Assembly: GCA_900556795.1 (NCBI GenBank)
Contig: USQD01000049.1
Coordinates: 1-10,609, forward strand
Direction: 5' to 3'
Source: an uncultured Prevotella sp.
GTDB lineage: Bacteria; Bacteroidota; Bacteroidia; Bacteroidales; Bacteroidaceae
Length of the DNA: 10,609 nt
Positions 1 to 7,041 of this stretch are shown in pieces. The first letter of the stretch is position 1; every line of letters starts with the position of its first letter. Both the position numbers and the translations under genes were made by a program. The notes under the pieces are model-generated. The model ran no database searches, was not told the origin of the DNA, and saw nothing but the letters and a program-made list of their open reading frames with translations.

Positions 1-2
1 AC

Positions 3-305
3 AAGTATTTGATAGTGATTGTGGTGGGCGTATTGGTGGTTGGCGTTATCGACGACAATAGTATCCGTCAGCATATCCGTTATCAGATACAGATAGCGGG
101 TCTGCGTTCTGAAATCGATAAATATAATGCTCAGTTGGAGAAGGATACTCGTCTGCTGAAGGAAATGCGCAAGGGACCTCAGGTTTTTGGCAAGATAGCC
201 CGTGAACGATATTTCATGAAGGCAGACAACGAGGATATCTTTGTACTCAGCTCTGATATTCCAGATGAGCCAGAGGAAGAAGATAATCTGGAAAATGCAA
301 AATGA
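3..305 (+). CDS. FtsB/DivIC-like septum formation initiator protein, 5'-truncated by window edge
   Basis: The reading frame is open from the left edge (KYLIVIVVGV...), so the true start lies upstream; the TTG at 9 is only the first start-like codon and is unlikely to be real. The visible part shows one membrane segment (roughly the first 16 residues), then a charged heptad-like stretch with LRSEIDKYNAQLEKD that should form a coiled coil, then ARERYFMKADNEDIFVL, which resembles the conserved segment after the coiled coil in DivIC/FtsB proteins. The tail is very acidic (EPEEEDNLENAK). Proteins of this family are bitopic inner-membrane division proteins that pair with FtsL-like partners in the divisome. 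The family call rests on architecture and the ARERY motif; the exact ortholog (FtsB or DivIC) cannot be decided. The next gene begins 131 nt downstream. Confidence 0.75.
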   Translation, partial: KYLIVIVVGVLVVGVIDDNSIRQHIRYQIQIAGLRSEIDKYNAQLEKDTRLLKEMRKGPQVFGKIARERYFMKADNEDIFVLSSDIPDEPEEEDNLENAK

Positions 306-436
306 TGTGTTTTCTTACATTAATTATAATAGGGGGACTTTAAAAATATTAGGGGAATCTGTATAGGAGACTTTCATCATGGAAACTTCCCCATAACAGA
401 AAACTTTTTAAATAAGAAACAGAAGATAAAAGATAA
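306..436 (+). other. AT-rich intergenic region with a weak nested dyad
   Basis: This 131-nt gap separates the division gene from the small membrane protein gene. It holds GGGGAA at 352-357 and its exact complement TTCCCC at 387-392, with a possible inner pairing TTTC (372-375) to GAAA (382-385). The arms are short and the spacing long, so any structure would be weak. No TAnnTTTG promoter element is evident. The last 30 or so bases are A-rich, as is usual before Bacteroidetes start codons. Confidence 0.25.
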
Positions 437-877
437 ATGAAACAATTAAGTAAATTTCAGACTGCTTTATTTTTATTAGGTGGCGTGCTGATGGTTATTG
501 GTGCTGCCAGCTTTGCATTTGGCTTTGTAAATAAACAAATCGTGCTTTATACCTGCTGGCTGTTCCTGGTGGGTAATGTTCTTTTCAGCGTGGTGCAGGC
601 AATGCAGATATACGAAGGTCCATCGCTCGTCATCCACCGACTGAAGCGAATGCAGTATATCGCTGATATCTTTTTCGTACTCTCGGGCATCTCGATGGTA
701 GATACCGTGTATGCTTTTGCCCGTCACTGGTTTGCCAACTACGAAACCTATATCACCTATTTCTATAATAAATGGGTGGTGTTCCTGCTTATTGCAGCTT
801 TGTTGGAACTCTATACAACGCATCGAATTTCTTATGAGTTGAAGAAGGAAGATGCAGGTAAGGGAGCTTCGGAATAA
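437..877 (+). CDS. Small four-helix integral membrane protein, function unknown
   Basis: A 146-residue protein that I do not recognise. It has four likely membrane segments at about residues 8-29, 34-56, 72-94 and 111-128, joined by short loops. The loop between the second and third segments is basic (HRLKRMQ, 67-73) and the C-terminus is charged (YELKKEDAGKG), so by the positive-inside rule both the 2-3 loop and the tail probably face the cytoplasm, placing both termini inside. No catalytic or metal-binding motif stands out. The leader is A-rich with no Shine-Dalgarno. It follows the FtsB/DivIC-like gene and may be co-transcribed with it, but this does not by itself indicate a role in division. 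The coding call is supported by a well-behaved hydrophobicity pattern and a full-length open frame; an antisense frame over the same bases is a shadow. Confidence 0.8.
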   Translation: MKQLSKFQTALFLLGGVLMVIGAASFAFGFVNKQIVLYTCWLFLVGNVLFSVVQAMQIYEGPSLVIHRLKRMQYIADIFFVLSGISMVDTVYAFARHWFANYETYITYFYNKWVVFLLIAALLELYTTHRISYELKKEDAGKGASE

Positions 878-972
878 GGAAAAATGAATGGCAAATATGC
901 AAATAAAACATAAATACTGATAATATTCAATTAAATAGCATAAATTTATTTCCTTAGTTCGATTTTAGATTG

Positions 973-980
973 TACTTTTG
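973..980 (+). promoter_or_regulatory. Bacteroidetes-type promoter -7 element for the lipoprotein-pyrC-MetH activation block
   Basis: TACTTTTG fits the TAnnTTTG -7 consensus of the primary sigma factor in Bacteroidetes. The -33 element is poor: the closest match is TTAG at 954-957, with a shorter than usual spacer. Transcription would begin around 985-988, giving a leader of about 20 nt before the ATG at 1007. The position, just ahead of a three-gene block, supports a real promoter. Confidence 0.6.
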
Positions 981-992
981 TTCACCAAAAGT
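974..992 (+). repeat. 7-bp inverted repeat overlapping the promoter
   Basis: ACTTTTG (974-980) and its exact complement CAAAAGT (986-992) flank a 5-nt spacer, TTCAC. An outer imperfect pairing TTGTA (970-974) with TACAA (997-1001) is also present, offset by a few bases. The dyad covers the -7 element and the expected start site, which is where an operator or a leader hairpin could sit. Whether it is functional is unknown. Confidence 0.35.
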
Positions 993-1006
993 GATATACA
1001 AAGCTT

Positions 1007-1837
1007 ATGAATAAGATATTTTTAGCAATCATTGCCTTGTTGGCGCTTGCATCATGTGCCAATACTTACGAAATCAAGGGTACTTCCAACGTGAGCACTC
1101 TTGACGGACGTATGTTGTACCTGAAAATCTTGAAAGACAACAATTTCAAAAGCATCGATTCATGTGATGTGTTGCATGGACAATTTCATTTCCAGGGTAA
1201 TCTGGATTCGGTAAAGATGGGTAACATCTTTATGGATGATGAGCCTGTATTGCCACTCGTCTTGGAATGTGGTGACATTAATGTGAAGCTGGATGATGCA
1301 CAGCAGATTGTAAGTGGCACTCCACTCAATGATAAGCTATTCGGATTTTTTAAAAAATACCAGCAGTTGCAGAATCAGCAAAGAGAACTGGTTCACAAGC
1401 ACGACCAAGCCATCATGGATGGTAGCGATATGAATGTGGTAACGCAAAAACTCAATGCCGAGGCAATACGGCTCTCGGAGCAGGAAGATAAGCTGATTAC
1501 AAGTTTCGTGACGGAAAACTTTGATAATGTTCTTGGAGCAGGCGTTTTCTTCCTTGTTACCATGGGCAATCAATACCCGATGCTCTCTCCTTGGATTGAG
1601 GATATCATGAGCAAGGCTACCGATCGGTTCAAGAACGATCCTTATGTAAAGGATTACTATAAGAAAGCTCAGGAGAATCAAGCTATCATGAACGGTACTC
1701 ACGAAATGTCGCCTTCACAGGCTACTTCTGAGATGAACCAGCAGCTGGAGGCTCCACAGGTGAACCCTGACGCTGCACCAGCTCCAACTCCTAATGAGTT
1801 AGCAACACCAACTATTCCAGAAAAAACAGAAAAGTAA
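1007..1837 (+). CDS. Lipoprotein with DUF4369-like N-terminal domain
   Basis: A 276-residue exported lipoprotein. The first 16 residues form a short type II signal peptide ending in the lipobox LASC, with Cys17 as the lipidation site. Residues about 20-115 (YEIKGTSNVSTLDGRMLYLKI, then the IDSCDVLHGQFHFQG strand pattern and LECGDINVKLDD) match the all-beta DUF4369 domain that in Bacteroidetes commonly precedes a thioredoxin-like AhpC/TSA domain. Here no thioredoxin fold or CxxC motif follows. Instead there is a mostly helical, Gln-rich region (about 110-225) and a Pro/Ala/Thr-rich tail (about 230-276) that looks like a flexible linker. It is preceded by the promoter at 973-980, and its stop overlaps the pyrC start by one base (TAATG), so translation may be coupled. 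The protein probably sits at the periplasmic or outer-membrane face. Its role is unknown; the domain call is from memory of the family. Confidence 0.75.
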   Translation: MNKIFLAIIALLALASCANTYEIKGTSNVSTLDGRMLYLKILKDNNFKSIDSCDVLHGQFHFQGNLDSVKMGNIFMDDEPVLPLVLECGDINVKLDDAQQIVSGTPLNDKLFGFFKKYQQLQNQQRELVHKHDQAIMDGSDMNVVTQKLNAEAIRLSEQEDKLITSFVTENFDNVLGAGVFFLVTMGNQYPMLSPWIEDIMSKATDRFKNDPYVKDYYKKAQENQAIMNGTHEMSPSQATSEMNQQLEAPQVNPDAAPAPTPNELATPTIPEKTEK

Positions 1838-3168
1838 TGAAGATATTAATAGAAAACGGTACCATAGTCAATGAGGGACGCTCTTTTCAGGGCGGTCTCA
1901 TTGTTGATGGTGACGTTATTGCAGAGATATTTGAAGGAAAGGCACCCCGTGGCACCTACGAACATGTAGTGGATGCTTCGGGGTGTTTTGTTTTGCCAGG
2001 AGTCATAGATGATCATGTTCATTTCCGTGAGCCTGGACTGACACGTAAGGCTGACATCGAGAGCGAATCGAAGGCCGCGGCATACGGTGGCGTGACCTCT
2101 TATCTCGAGATGCCGAACACGGTCCCGCAGACTACAGCCCTGCAGGTGTGGGCTGATAAGCGCCAGCTGGGAGCCGAGAAAAGCCATGTTAACTATAGCT
2201 TCTTCTATGGAGCTACCAATGACAACGTGGAGACTTTCAGTGAGCTGGATTGTCATCATGTGCCTGGTATCAAACTCTTTATGGGTTCCAGTACCGGAAA
2301 TATGCTCGTAGATAAATACGACTCGCTGGTAAGTATATTCCAGAAGGCTAAGGAACTGGGCTTGCCCGTGATGACCCATTGCGAGGATACGGATATCATC
2401 AATCGCAATATGGCTGAGGCCAAGGCTAAATATGGTGATGATCCGGCTGTAGAACATCATCCGGAGATACGTAGTGAGGAGGCTTGCTACCAGAGTACGG
2501 CATTGGCTGTAAAACTGGCAAAAGAAAGTGGGGCGCATCTCCATGTGGCTCATCTCACAACGGCAAAGGAACTGGAACTGCTTCAGCCTGAGGAGCATAT
2601 AACAGGAGAGGCATGTGTGGCTCATCTCTACTTCTGTGATGCTGATTATGCCAGTAAGGGAACACTCATCAAGTGCAATCCGGCTATCAAGACCGCTCAG
2701 GACCGTGCTGCATTGCGACTTGCATTGAATGATGGAAAGATAGCTACTATTGGTACTGATCATGCACCTCATGAATGGAAGGATAAGCAGGGCGGCTGTG
2801 CCAAGGCGGCTTCGGGAATGCCGATGGTTCAGTTCTCACTGGTTACCATGTTGGAACTCGTAGATGAAGGTGTGCTCAGTATAGAGCGTCTGGTAGAATT
2901 GATGGCGCATCAGCCTGCCCAGCTCTTCGAAATCGAGGGACGTGGTTTCTTGCGCAAGGGATATAAGGCTGATATTGCCATTGTACGTCCTCATAGTCCA
3001 TGGACTGTTACCAAGGATGAAATTCAGAGCAAGTGTAAATGGAGTCCGATGGAAGGCCATGAATACCAGTGGCGGGTAGAACAGACAATCTGTAACGGAC
3101 ACCTTATATATAATAAAGGTGTGTTTGATGAAAATAGCCGTGGCGAAGAACTTACATTCAGATTGTAG
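1837..3168 (+). CDS. pyrC: Dihydroorotase
   Basis: This 443-residue amidohydrolase interconverts carbamoyl-aspartate and dihydroorotate in cytosolic de novo pyrimidine synthesis. The TIM-barrel metal centre is readable: DDHVHFREPG with His60 and His62 plus substrate-binding Arg64, Lys146 in GIKLFMGSSTG as the probable carbamylated bridging lysine, His181 in MTHCED, His239 in HVAHLTT, and Asp308 in GTDHAPHE. PNT (93-95) and CNPAIK (280-285) are typical substrate-contact regions. Length and motifs fit the class I dihydroorotases, whose relatives include allantoinase and hydantoinase; Arg64 in REPG favours dihydroorotase. The ATG overlaps the upstream stop by one base, and the stop TAG abuts the next ATG. 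Large antisense frames in this gene are shadows. The remaining doubt is substrate specificity within the superfamily; no other pyr gene lies nearby. Confidence 0.93.
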   Translation: MKILIENGTIVNEGRSFQGGLIVDGDVIAEIFEGKAPRGTYEHVVDASGCFVLPGVIDDHVHFREPGLTRKADIESESKAAAYGGVTSYLEMPNTVPQTTALQVWADKRQLGAEKSHVNYSFFYGATNDNVETFSELDCHHVPGIKLFMGSSTGNMLVDKYDSLVSIFQKAKELGLPVMTHCEDTDIINRNMAEAKAKYGDDPAVEHHPEIRSEEACYQSTALAVKLAKESGAHLHVAHLTTAKELELLQPEEHITGEACVAHLYFCDADYASKGTLIKCNPAIKTAQDRAALRLALNDGKIATIGTDHAPHEWKDKQGGCAKAASGMPMVQFSLVTMLELVDEGVLSIERLVELMAHQPAQLFEIEGRGFLRKGYKADIAIVRPHSPWTVTKDEIQSKCKWSPMEGHEYQWRVEQTICNGHLIYNKGVFDENSRGEELTFRL

Positions 3169-4077
3169 ATGAAAAAGGTTAGCTATGATATTTCTGAAGT
3201 AGCACCGTATATCAACTGGCTGTATTTCTATCATGCCTGGGGATTGAGCGGAAAGAAAGAAGAGGTAAAACTGAAAATGCGTCAGGAGGCTGAGAAAATG
3301 CTCTCCTCGTGGGAGGGTAAATATCATACTCACGCACTTCTCAGAATCATGGATGCCTATAGCAAGGGAGATGACATCATTGTTGAGACTGAGAATCAAG
3401 ACCTGTTGAATGGCTGTGCCAATACAGAAATGAGACAGGTTCGTTTACCGATGCTCCGACAGCAGCATCCATCTGTCCCTGGAGCTCCCAATTTCTGCCT
3501 GGCAGATTTTATCCGTCCTAGGAGTCTGAAGGTTTCAGGTGTCGAAAAAAAATCGGAAAAAATGCAGCTACAAGACATCGCAAGCAGGTTAGGCGTGTTC
3601 TGCTGTACGGTAGATGCTTCTATCTTAGATGCTTATCGCAATCATGAATATCTGGGAATGATGGCACAGTTGCTTTGCGACCGGTTGGCTGAGGCTACGG
3701 CAGAACTGTTGCATGAACAGACACGCAAGACTTATTGGGGCTATGCACCCGATGAGCATCTGACTCCTCACCAATTGCATTGTGAGGAATATCAGGGCAT
3801 CCGGCCGGCTATCGGCTATCCGTCGTTACCCGATACGAGCTTCAATTTCATCATAGATCAACTGCTGGATATGAAGCAAGTAGGTATACGACTAACAGAA
3901 ACGGGTATGATGACACCTCATTCCAGTGTGTCGGGCTTGATGTTTGCACATCCTATGGCTCAATACTTCGAATTGGGGAAGATAGGGCAGGACCAGTTAT
4001 GCGACTATGCGCATCGTAGAGGTGTACCTGCGGAGTTAATGAGAAGATTTCTGCAGTCGAGTTTACTGAAGCGATAG
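3169..4077 (+). CDS. Stand-alone cobalamin-dependent methionine synthase activation (AdoMet-binding) domain protein
   Basis: All 302 residues align with the C-terminal reactivation domain of E. coli MetH as I recall it: INWLYFYHAWGLSGK (15-29), GDDIIVE (67-73), LRQQ (96-99), NFCLADF (108-114), DRLAEATAELLHE (171-183), YWGYAPDEHL (189-198), YQGIRPAIGYPSLPD (208-222), TGMMTPHSSVSGLMFAHP (245-262), DYAHRRG (279-285). In MetH this domain binds AdoMet and supplies the methyl group that, with an electron donor, rescues oxidised cob(II)alamin. Arg212, Ala214, Tyr217, Glu175 and Tyr266 match E. coli Arg1134, Ala1136, Tyr1139, Glu1097 and Tyr1189; the residue aligned with Asp946 is Asn16. No homocysteine, folate or B12-binding domain is present, so it must act in trans on a MetH encoded elsewhere, as known for the split Thermotoga enzyme. 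It starts directly after the pyrC stop, so co-transcription is very likely. Confidence 0.9.
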   Translation: MKKVSYDISEVAPYINWLYFYHAWGLSGKKEEVKLKMRQEAEKMLSSWEGKYHTHALLRIMDAYSKGDDIIVETENQDLLNGCANTEMRQVRLPMLRQQHPSVPGAPNFCLADFIRPRSLKVSGVEKKSEKMQLQDIASRLGVFCCTVDASILDAYRNHEYLGMMAQLLCDRLAEATAELLHEQTRKTYWGYAPDEHLTPHQLHCEEYQGIRPAIGYPSLPDTSFNFIIDQLLDMKQVGIRLTETGMMTPHSSVSGLMFAHPMAQYFELGKIGQDQLCDYAHRRGVPAELMRRFLQSSLLKR

Positions 4078-4100
4078 TTTTATAGGCTAATAATTTATAG

Positions 4101-4108
4101 GATATTTG
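4101..4108 (+). promoter_or_regulatory. Weak candidate -7 element upstream of the phosphoesterase gene
   Basis: GATATTTG matches TAnnTTTG with one mismatch in the first base; TTTT at 4078-4081 could serve as a -33 element with a 19-nt spacer. It lies in the 106-nt gap between the MetH activation gene and the phosphoesterase gene, where a promoter would be expected, but the match is poor and the region is AT-rich. Confidence 0.2.
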
Positions 4109-4183
4109 TCTTTAAACTTCCTGCTGACTTCTCATACGTAATAGATAAAAAGATGTCTCACAAAATATAGTAAGAAAACAAAA

Positions 4184-5443
4184 ATGGTAGCAAGAATATT
4201 AGTGCCCGTTATCATCCTGACCATTCTGCCATATTGGTGGATAGGGAAGCAATACCTCTTCTTGAATAGGAGGAAGGGAAGTCTAGGCAAGTCTTTTTGC
4301 CATTTATACAGACGGTGGCTACGTCTTTTGTGGTGGCTGCCGGCAATGATTGTCATCGGGTATAGCGGTTTTCTCGCTCTGGAACGTAATTTCCTTCCCG
4401 ACAACCCTGTACTGATTGATATCTGGTTTGGAGTGATGGCGATGTTTGCTGTGCCCCAATTTGTCTTTGCCTTCTGCAGTTTTATCGGCTGGCTGTGCAT
4501 GCGTATTGCTAAGAGCGGTAAGTTGGGCAGATTTGGATTCCGTCCTGGCAATCAAGGCAGAAACTGGGGTAAACTAGTGGGATTGGTATTGGCTGTGTGT
4601 GCGTTTTTCACATTTATCTATGGTTTTACCTTGGGCTTCCCAAAGATGAAAGTGAAGCGGCTAACGGTGTATGTTCCTGATCTGCCAAAGAAGTTTGATG
4701 GGTATCGCATCGTGCATTTCAGTGATATTCATCTCGGTTCGTACTATGGTTGGCGTCGTGGATTGCCTCAGCGGGATGTGGACAGCATCAATGTTCAGCA
4801 TGCCGACCTGATATGCTTTACTGGTGATTTGCAGAATGTGCAACCGTCAGAACTGAAGCCTTATATCAAACTGATGCAGAGTCTGAAGGCTAAAGATGGT
4901 GTTTTGAGTGTATTGGGTAACCATGATTATACCTGGTATCTTAACATCGATGAAGATGACAAGGCAGAAATGGAGAAAATAGAGACAGAGGTAAGACAGG
5001 CAGAAAAGGATATGGGCTGGCGACTGCTAAATAATGAGCATATCGTGATACGTAGAGGCAACGATTCTATCTATGTGGCTGGTACCGAGAACTATGAAAA
5101 GCCTTACCGCTCTGATATTGGAAAGGCACTCTATGGTATCAAGCCTGGATCGTTTGTCATGATGTTGCAGCATATACCAAAGCAGTGGAGCAAGACTTTG
5201 CCATCTGCCATTGCTGGAAACGATTCGGTGAAGGTGGCTCCGCAACTTACGCTCAGCGGTCATACTCATGCTGGACAGGTTTCGGTTTTGGGATTACGTC
5301 CTTCAATGTTTACCCCATTTGATTATGGGCTGTATGAGCGTGAGGGTTGCCAACTCTATACCACATCGGGCTTAGGCGGTACTGTTCCAATACGAGTGGG
5401 AGCTACAGCTGAAATTGCTGTCATCACGCTGCGCTGTAAATAA
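4184..5443 (+). CDS. Membrane-anchored calcineurin-like metallophosphoesterase
   Basis: A 419-residue protein with an N-terminal membrane part and a C-terminal phosphoesterase domain. Hydrophobic segments lie at about 3-20, 48-66, 78-103 and 129-151, with a basic stretch between the last two (RIAKSGKLGRFGFRPGNQGR). The catalytic domain (about 172-416) carries the full dimetal set: FSDIHLGS (Asp181, His183), FTGDLQ (Asp215), GNHDY (Asn246, His247), LQHIP (His330) and SGHTHAGQ (His360, His362). This resembles the YkuE/YaeI group of membrane-linked phosphoesterases, some of which cleave lipid-linked pyrophosphates such as UDP-diacylglucosamine. The substrate here cannot be told from sequence. 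Four segments and a basic loop leave the orientation of the catalytic domain uncertain. An acidic insertion (DEDDKAEMEKIETEVRQAEK, 256-275) follows the GNHD motif. It stands apart from its neighbours by 106 and 76 nt. Confidence 0.88.
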   Translation: MVARILVPVIILTILPYWWIGKQYLFLNRRKGSLGKSFCHLYRRWLRLLWWLPAMIVIGYSGFLALERNFLPDNPVLIDIWFGVMAMFAVPQFVFAFCSFIGWLCMRIAKSGKLGRFGFRPGNQGRNWGKLVGLVLAVCAFFTFIYGFTLGFPKMKVKRLTVYVPDLPKKFDGYRIVHFSDIHLGSYYGWRRGLPQRDVDSINVQHADLICFTGDLQNVQPSELKPYIKLMQSLKAKDGVLSVLGNHDYTWYLNIDEDDKAEMEKIETEVRQAEKDMGWRLLNNEHIVIRRGNDSIYVAGTENYEKPYRSDIGKALYGIKPGSFVMMLQHIPKQWSKTLPSAIAGNDSVKVAPQLTLSGHTHAGQVSVLGLRPSMFTPFDYGLYEREGCQLYTTSGLGGTVPIRVGATAEIAVITLRCK

Positions 5444-5483
5444 ACGATTTCTCTACGTAAAATGAATAGCATCAGCTAATCAT

Positions 5484-5517
5484 AAAGTTCAAAGTTAAAA
5501 ATTCAAAGTTCAAAGTA
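5484..5517 (+). repeat. Short AAAGTTC heptad repeat in the leader of the acyltransferase gene
   Basis: Four copies of AAAGT(T) begin at 5484, 5491, 5505 and 5512. Copies within each pair are 7 nt apart and the two pairs are exactly 21 nt apart. The block ends only two bases before the ATG at 5520, so it occupies the ribosome-binding region. Similar TTCAAAGTT-type runs occur in intergenic regions of Bacteroidetes genomes in my recollection, so this may be one member of a dispersed family. Confidence 0.7.
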
Positions 5518-5519
5518 AA

Positions 5520-6278
5520 ATGAAGTACATATATCGATTATATCAATTGTTCATCTGTCTGCCGATACTTGTGGTAGCCAGTATTATAACCAGTTTGGCA
5601 ACCGTGATAGGTTGCATGTTGGGCAACGGACACTTCTGGGGCTATTATCCGGGAAAGGTCTGGTCGCAACTCTGGATACGCCTTCTCCTTCTTCCTGTGA
5701 AAGTAGAGGGTAGAGAGCATCTTCAGAAGAACCAGAGTTATGTGTTTGTAGCTAATCATCAGGGGGCGTTCGACATATTCCTGATATATGGTTTCTTGGG
5801 ACGTAATTTCAAATGGATGATGAAGAAAGGCATCCGTAAGATTCCGTTGGTAGGTGTAGCTTGTGAATATGCTCACCATATCTTTGTTGATAAGAGCGGT
5901 CCATCCAAGATTCGTGCTTCTTACGATCGTGCCCGTGAGGTGCTCAAGGAAGGTATGTCACTGGTGGTATTTCCTGAAGGGGCACGTACCTTTACCGGTC
6001 ACATGGGAGTGTTCCGTCGTGGTGCTTTTATGCTTGCTGATGAGTTGCAGTTGCCAGTTTGTCCACTTACCATAAATGGTAGTTTTGATGTAAAGCCTCG
6101 AATGAAGGACATGTCTTGGGCATTCTGGCATCCACTCCGTCTTACCATTCATGAGCCCATTGCTCCAATCGGTAAGGGGCCGGAGAATATCAAGAACCAG
6201 ATGACCAAGAGCTATGATGTCATCATGGCGGGACTGGAAAAGGAATATCAGGGATTTGTGGAGAATCCCGACCAATAA
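5520..6278 (+). CDS. plsC: PlsC-type 1-acyl-sn-glycerol-3-phosphate acyltransferase
   Basis: A 252-residue acyltransferase expected to acylate lysophosphatidic acid to phosphatidic acid at the inner membrane. A hydrophobic N-terminal segment (about 8-34) anchors it. The family motifs follow in order: NHQGAFD with the HX4D catalytic pair His80 and Asp85, KKGIRKIPLVG (102-112) and the FVDKS block (122-126) that in relatives reads FIDR, FPEGART (151-157) that binds the glycerol phosphate, and VCPLTINGS (180-188). Length is normal for the family. It starts right after the AAAGTTC repeat block and ends 22 nt before the glycosyltransferase gene, so the two are probably co-transcribed. Some Bacteroidetes PlsC-like proteins act on other acyl acceptors such as amino-acid lipids, so the substrate is inferred, though the acyltransferase assignment is firm. 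Confidence 0.92.
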   Translation: MKYIYRLYQLFICLPILVVASIITSLATVIGCMLGNGHFWGYYPGKVWSQLWIRLLLLPVKVEGREHLQKNQSYVFVANHQGAFDIFLIYGFLGRNFKWMMKKGIRKIPLVGVACEYAHHIFVDKSGPSKIRASYDRAREVLKEGMSLVVFPEGARTFTGHMGVFRRGAFMLADELQLPVCPLTINGSFDVKPRMKDMSWAFWHPLRLTIHEPIAPIGKGPENIKNQMTKSYDVIMAGLEKEYQGFVENPDQ

Positions 6279-6300
6279 GATAACTAACAATGAACGAAAT

Positions 6301-7041
6301 ATGAAGAGTGATAGTATTGTAATAATTCCTACCTATAATGAGAAGGAAAATATAGAAAAAATCATCCGTGCCGTATTCGGCTTGGAGAAGAAGTTTGATA
6401 TCCTGGTGATTGACGATGGAAGTCCTGATGGTACTGCTGCTATCGTTAAATCATTGATTAAAAATGAGTTTGCGGATAGATTGCATATCCTGGAACGCTC
6501 GGGAAAACTGGGATTGGGCACTGCCTATATCATGGGCTTCAAATGGTCGCTGCAGCAGGGCTATGACTTTATCTTCGAAATGGATGCCGATTTCAGTCAT
6601 GACCCTAACGATTTGCCACGCCTTTATGCAGCTACCCATGATGAGGGGTATGATGTGGCTGTGGGTTCACGCTACGTATCGGGTGTGAATGTAGTAAACT
6701 GGCCTATCGGACGTGTACTGATGAGTTATTTTGCTTCTAAGTATGTGCGTCTTGTTACTGGATTCAAAGTACATGATACCACAGCCGGATTCGTTTGCTA
6801 TCGTCGTAAGGTGTTGGAAACGATAGATTTAGATAAAATCCGTTTCAAAGGCTATGCTTTCCAGATAGAGATGAAGTTTACTTCTCATAAGATTGGCTTC
6901 AAGATAAAGGAAGTGCCAGTTATCTTCGTCAATCGTCGTGAGGGCGTTAGCAAGATGAATGGTGGTATCTTTGGCGAGGCTTTCTTCGGAGTGATGCGAC
7001 TCAGACTGGATGGCTGGTTCAAAAAATATCCAAAGAAATAA
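6301..7041 (+). CDS. Polyprenol monophosphomannose synthase-like family 2 glycosyltransferase
   Basis: A 246-residue soluble-type GT2 enzyme of the DPM1 kind, which transfers a sugar, typically mannose, from a nucleotide sugar to polyprenyl phosphate at the cytoplasmic face. Motifs: IIPTYNE (8-14), IDDGSPDGT (37-45) for the nucleotide, EMDADFSHDP (93-102) with the metal-binding DAD, GSRY (122-125), HDTTAGF (158-164), KGYAFQIEM (183-191) and NRREGVSKM (211-219), all typical of DPM1 homologues. There are no C-terminal membrane helices, unlike the GtrB/ArnC branch, which fits the single-domain form. The frame is open back to 6214 inside plsC, but the ATG at 6301 is chosen because the conserved IIPTYNE block starts seven residues later and the leader is A-rich. 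It overlaps mfd by one base. The donor sugar is not provable from sequence. Confidence 0.88.
   Translation: MKSDSIVIIPTYNEKENIEKIIRAVFGLEKKFDILVIDDGSPDGTAAIVKSLIKNEFADRLHILERSGKLGLGTAYIMGFKWSLQQGYDFIFEMDADFSHDPNDLPRLYAATHDEGYDVAVGSRYVSGVNVVNWPIGRVLMSYFASKYVRLVTGFKVHDTTAGFVCYRRKVLETIDLDKIRFKGYAFQIEMKFTSHKIGFKIKEVPVIFVNRREGVSKMNGGIFGEAFFGVMRLRLDGWFKKYPKK

Noticed and set aside
1846..2772. 308-codon open frame on the - strand inside pyrC
   Set aside because: It lies antisense to a gene with every catalytic motif of dihydroorotase; the translated product is rich in Cys, His, Ser and Met with no recognisable domain, which is typical of a shadow frame.
6214..6300. Upstream extension of the glycosyltransferase frame into plsC
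   Set aside because: The extra 29 residues precede the conserved IIPTYNE block of the family and overlap the plsC end; the ATG at 6301 gives the usual DPM1 N-terminus.
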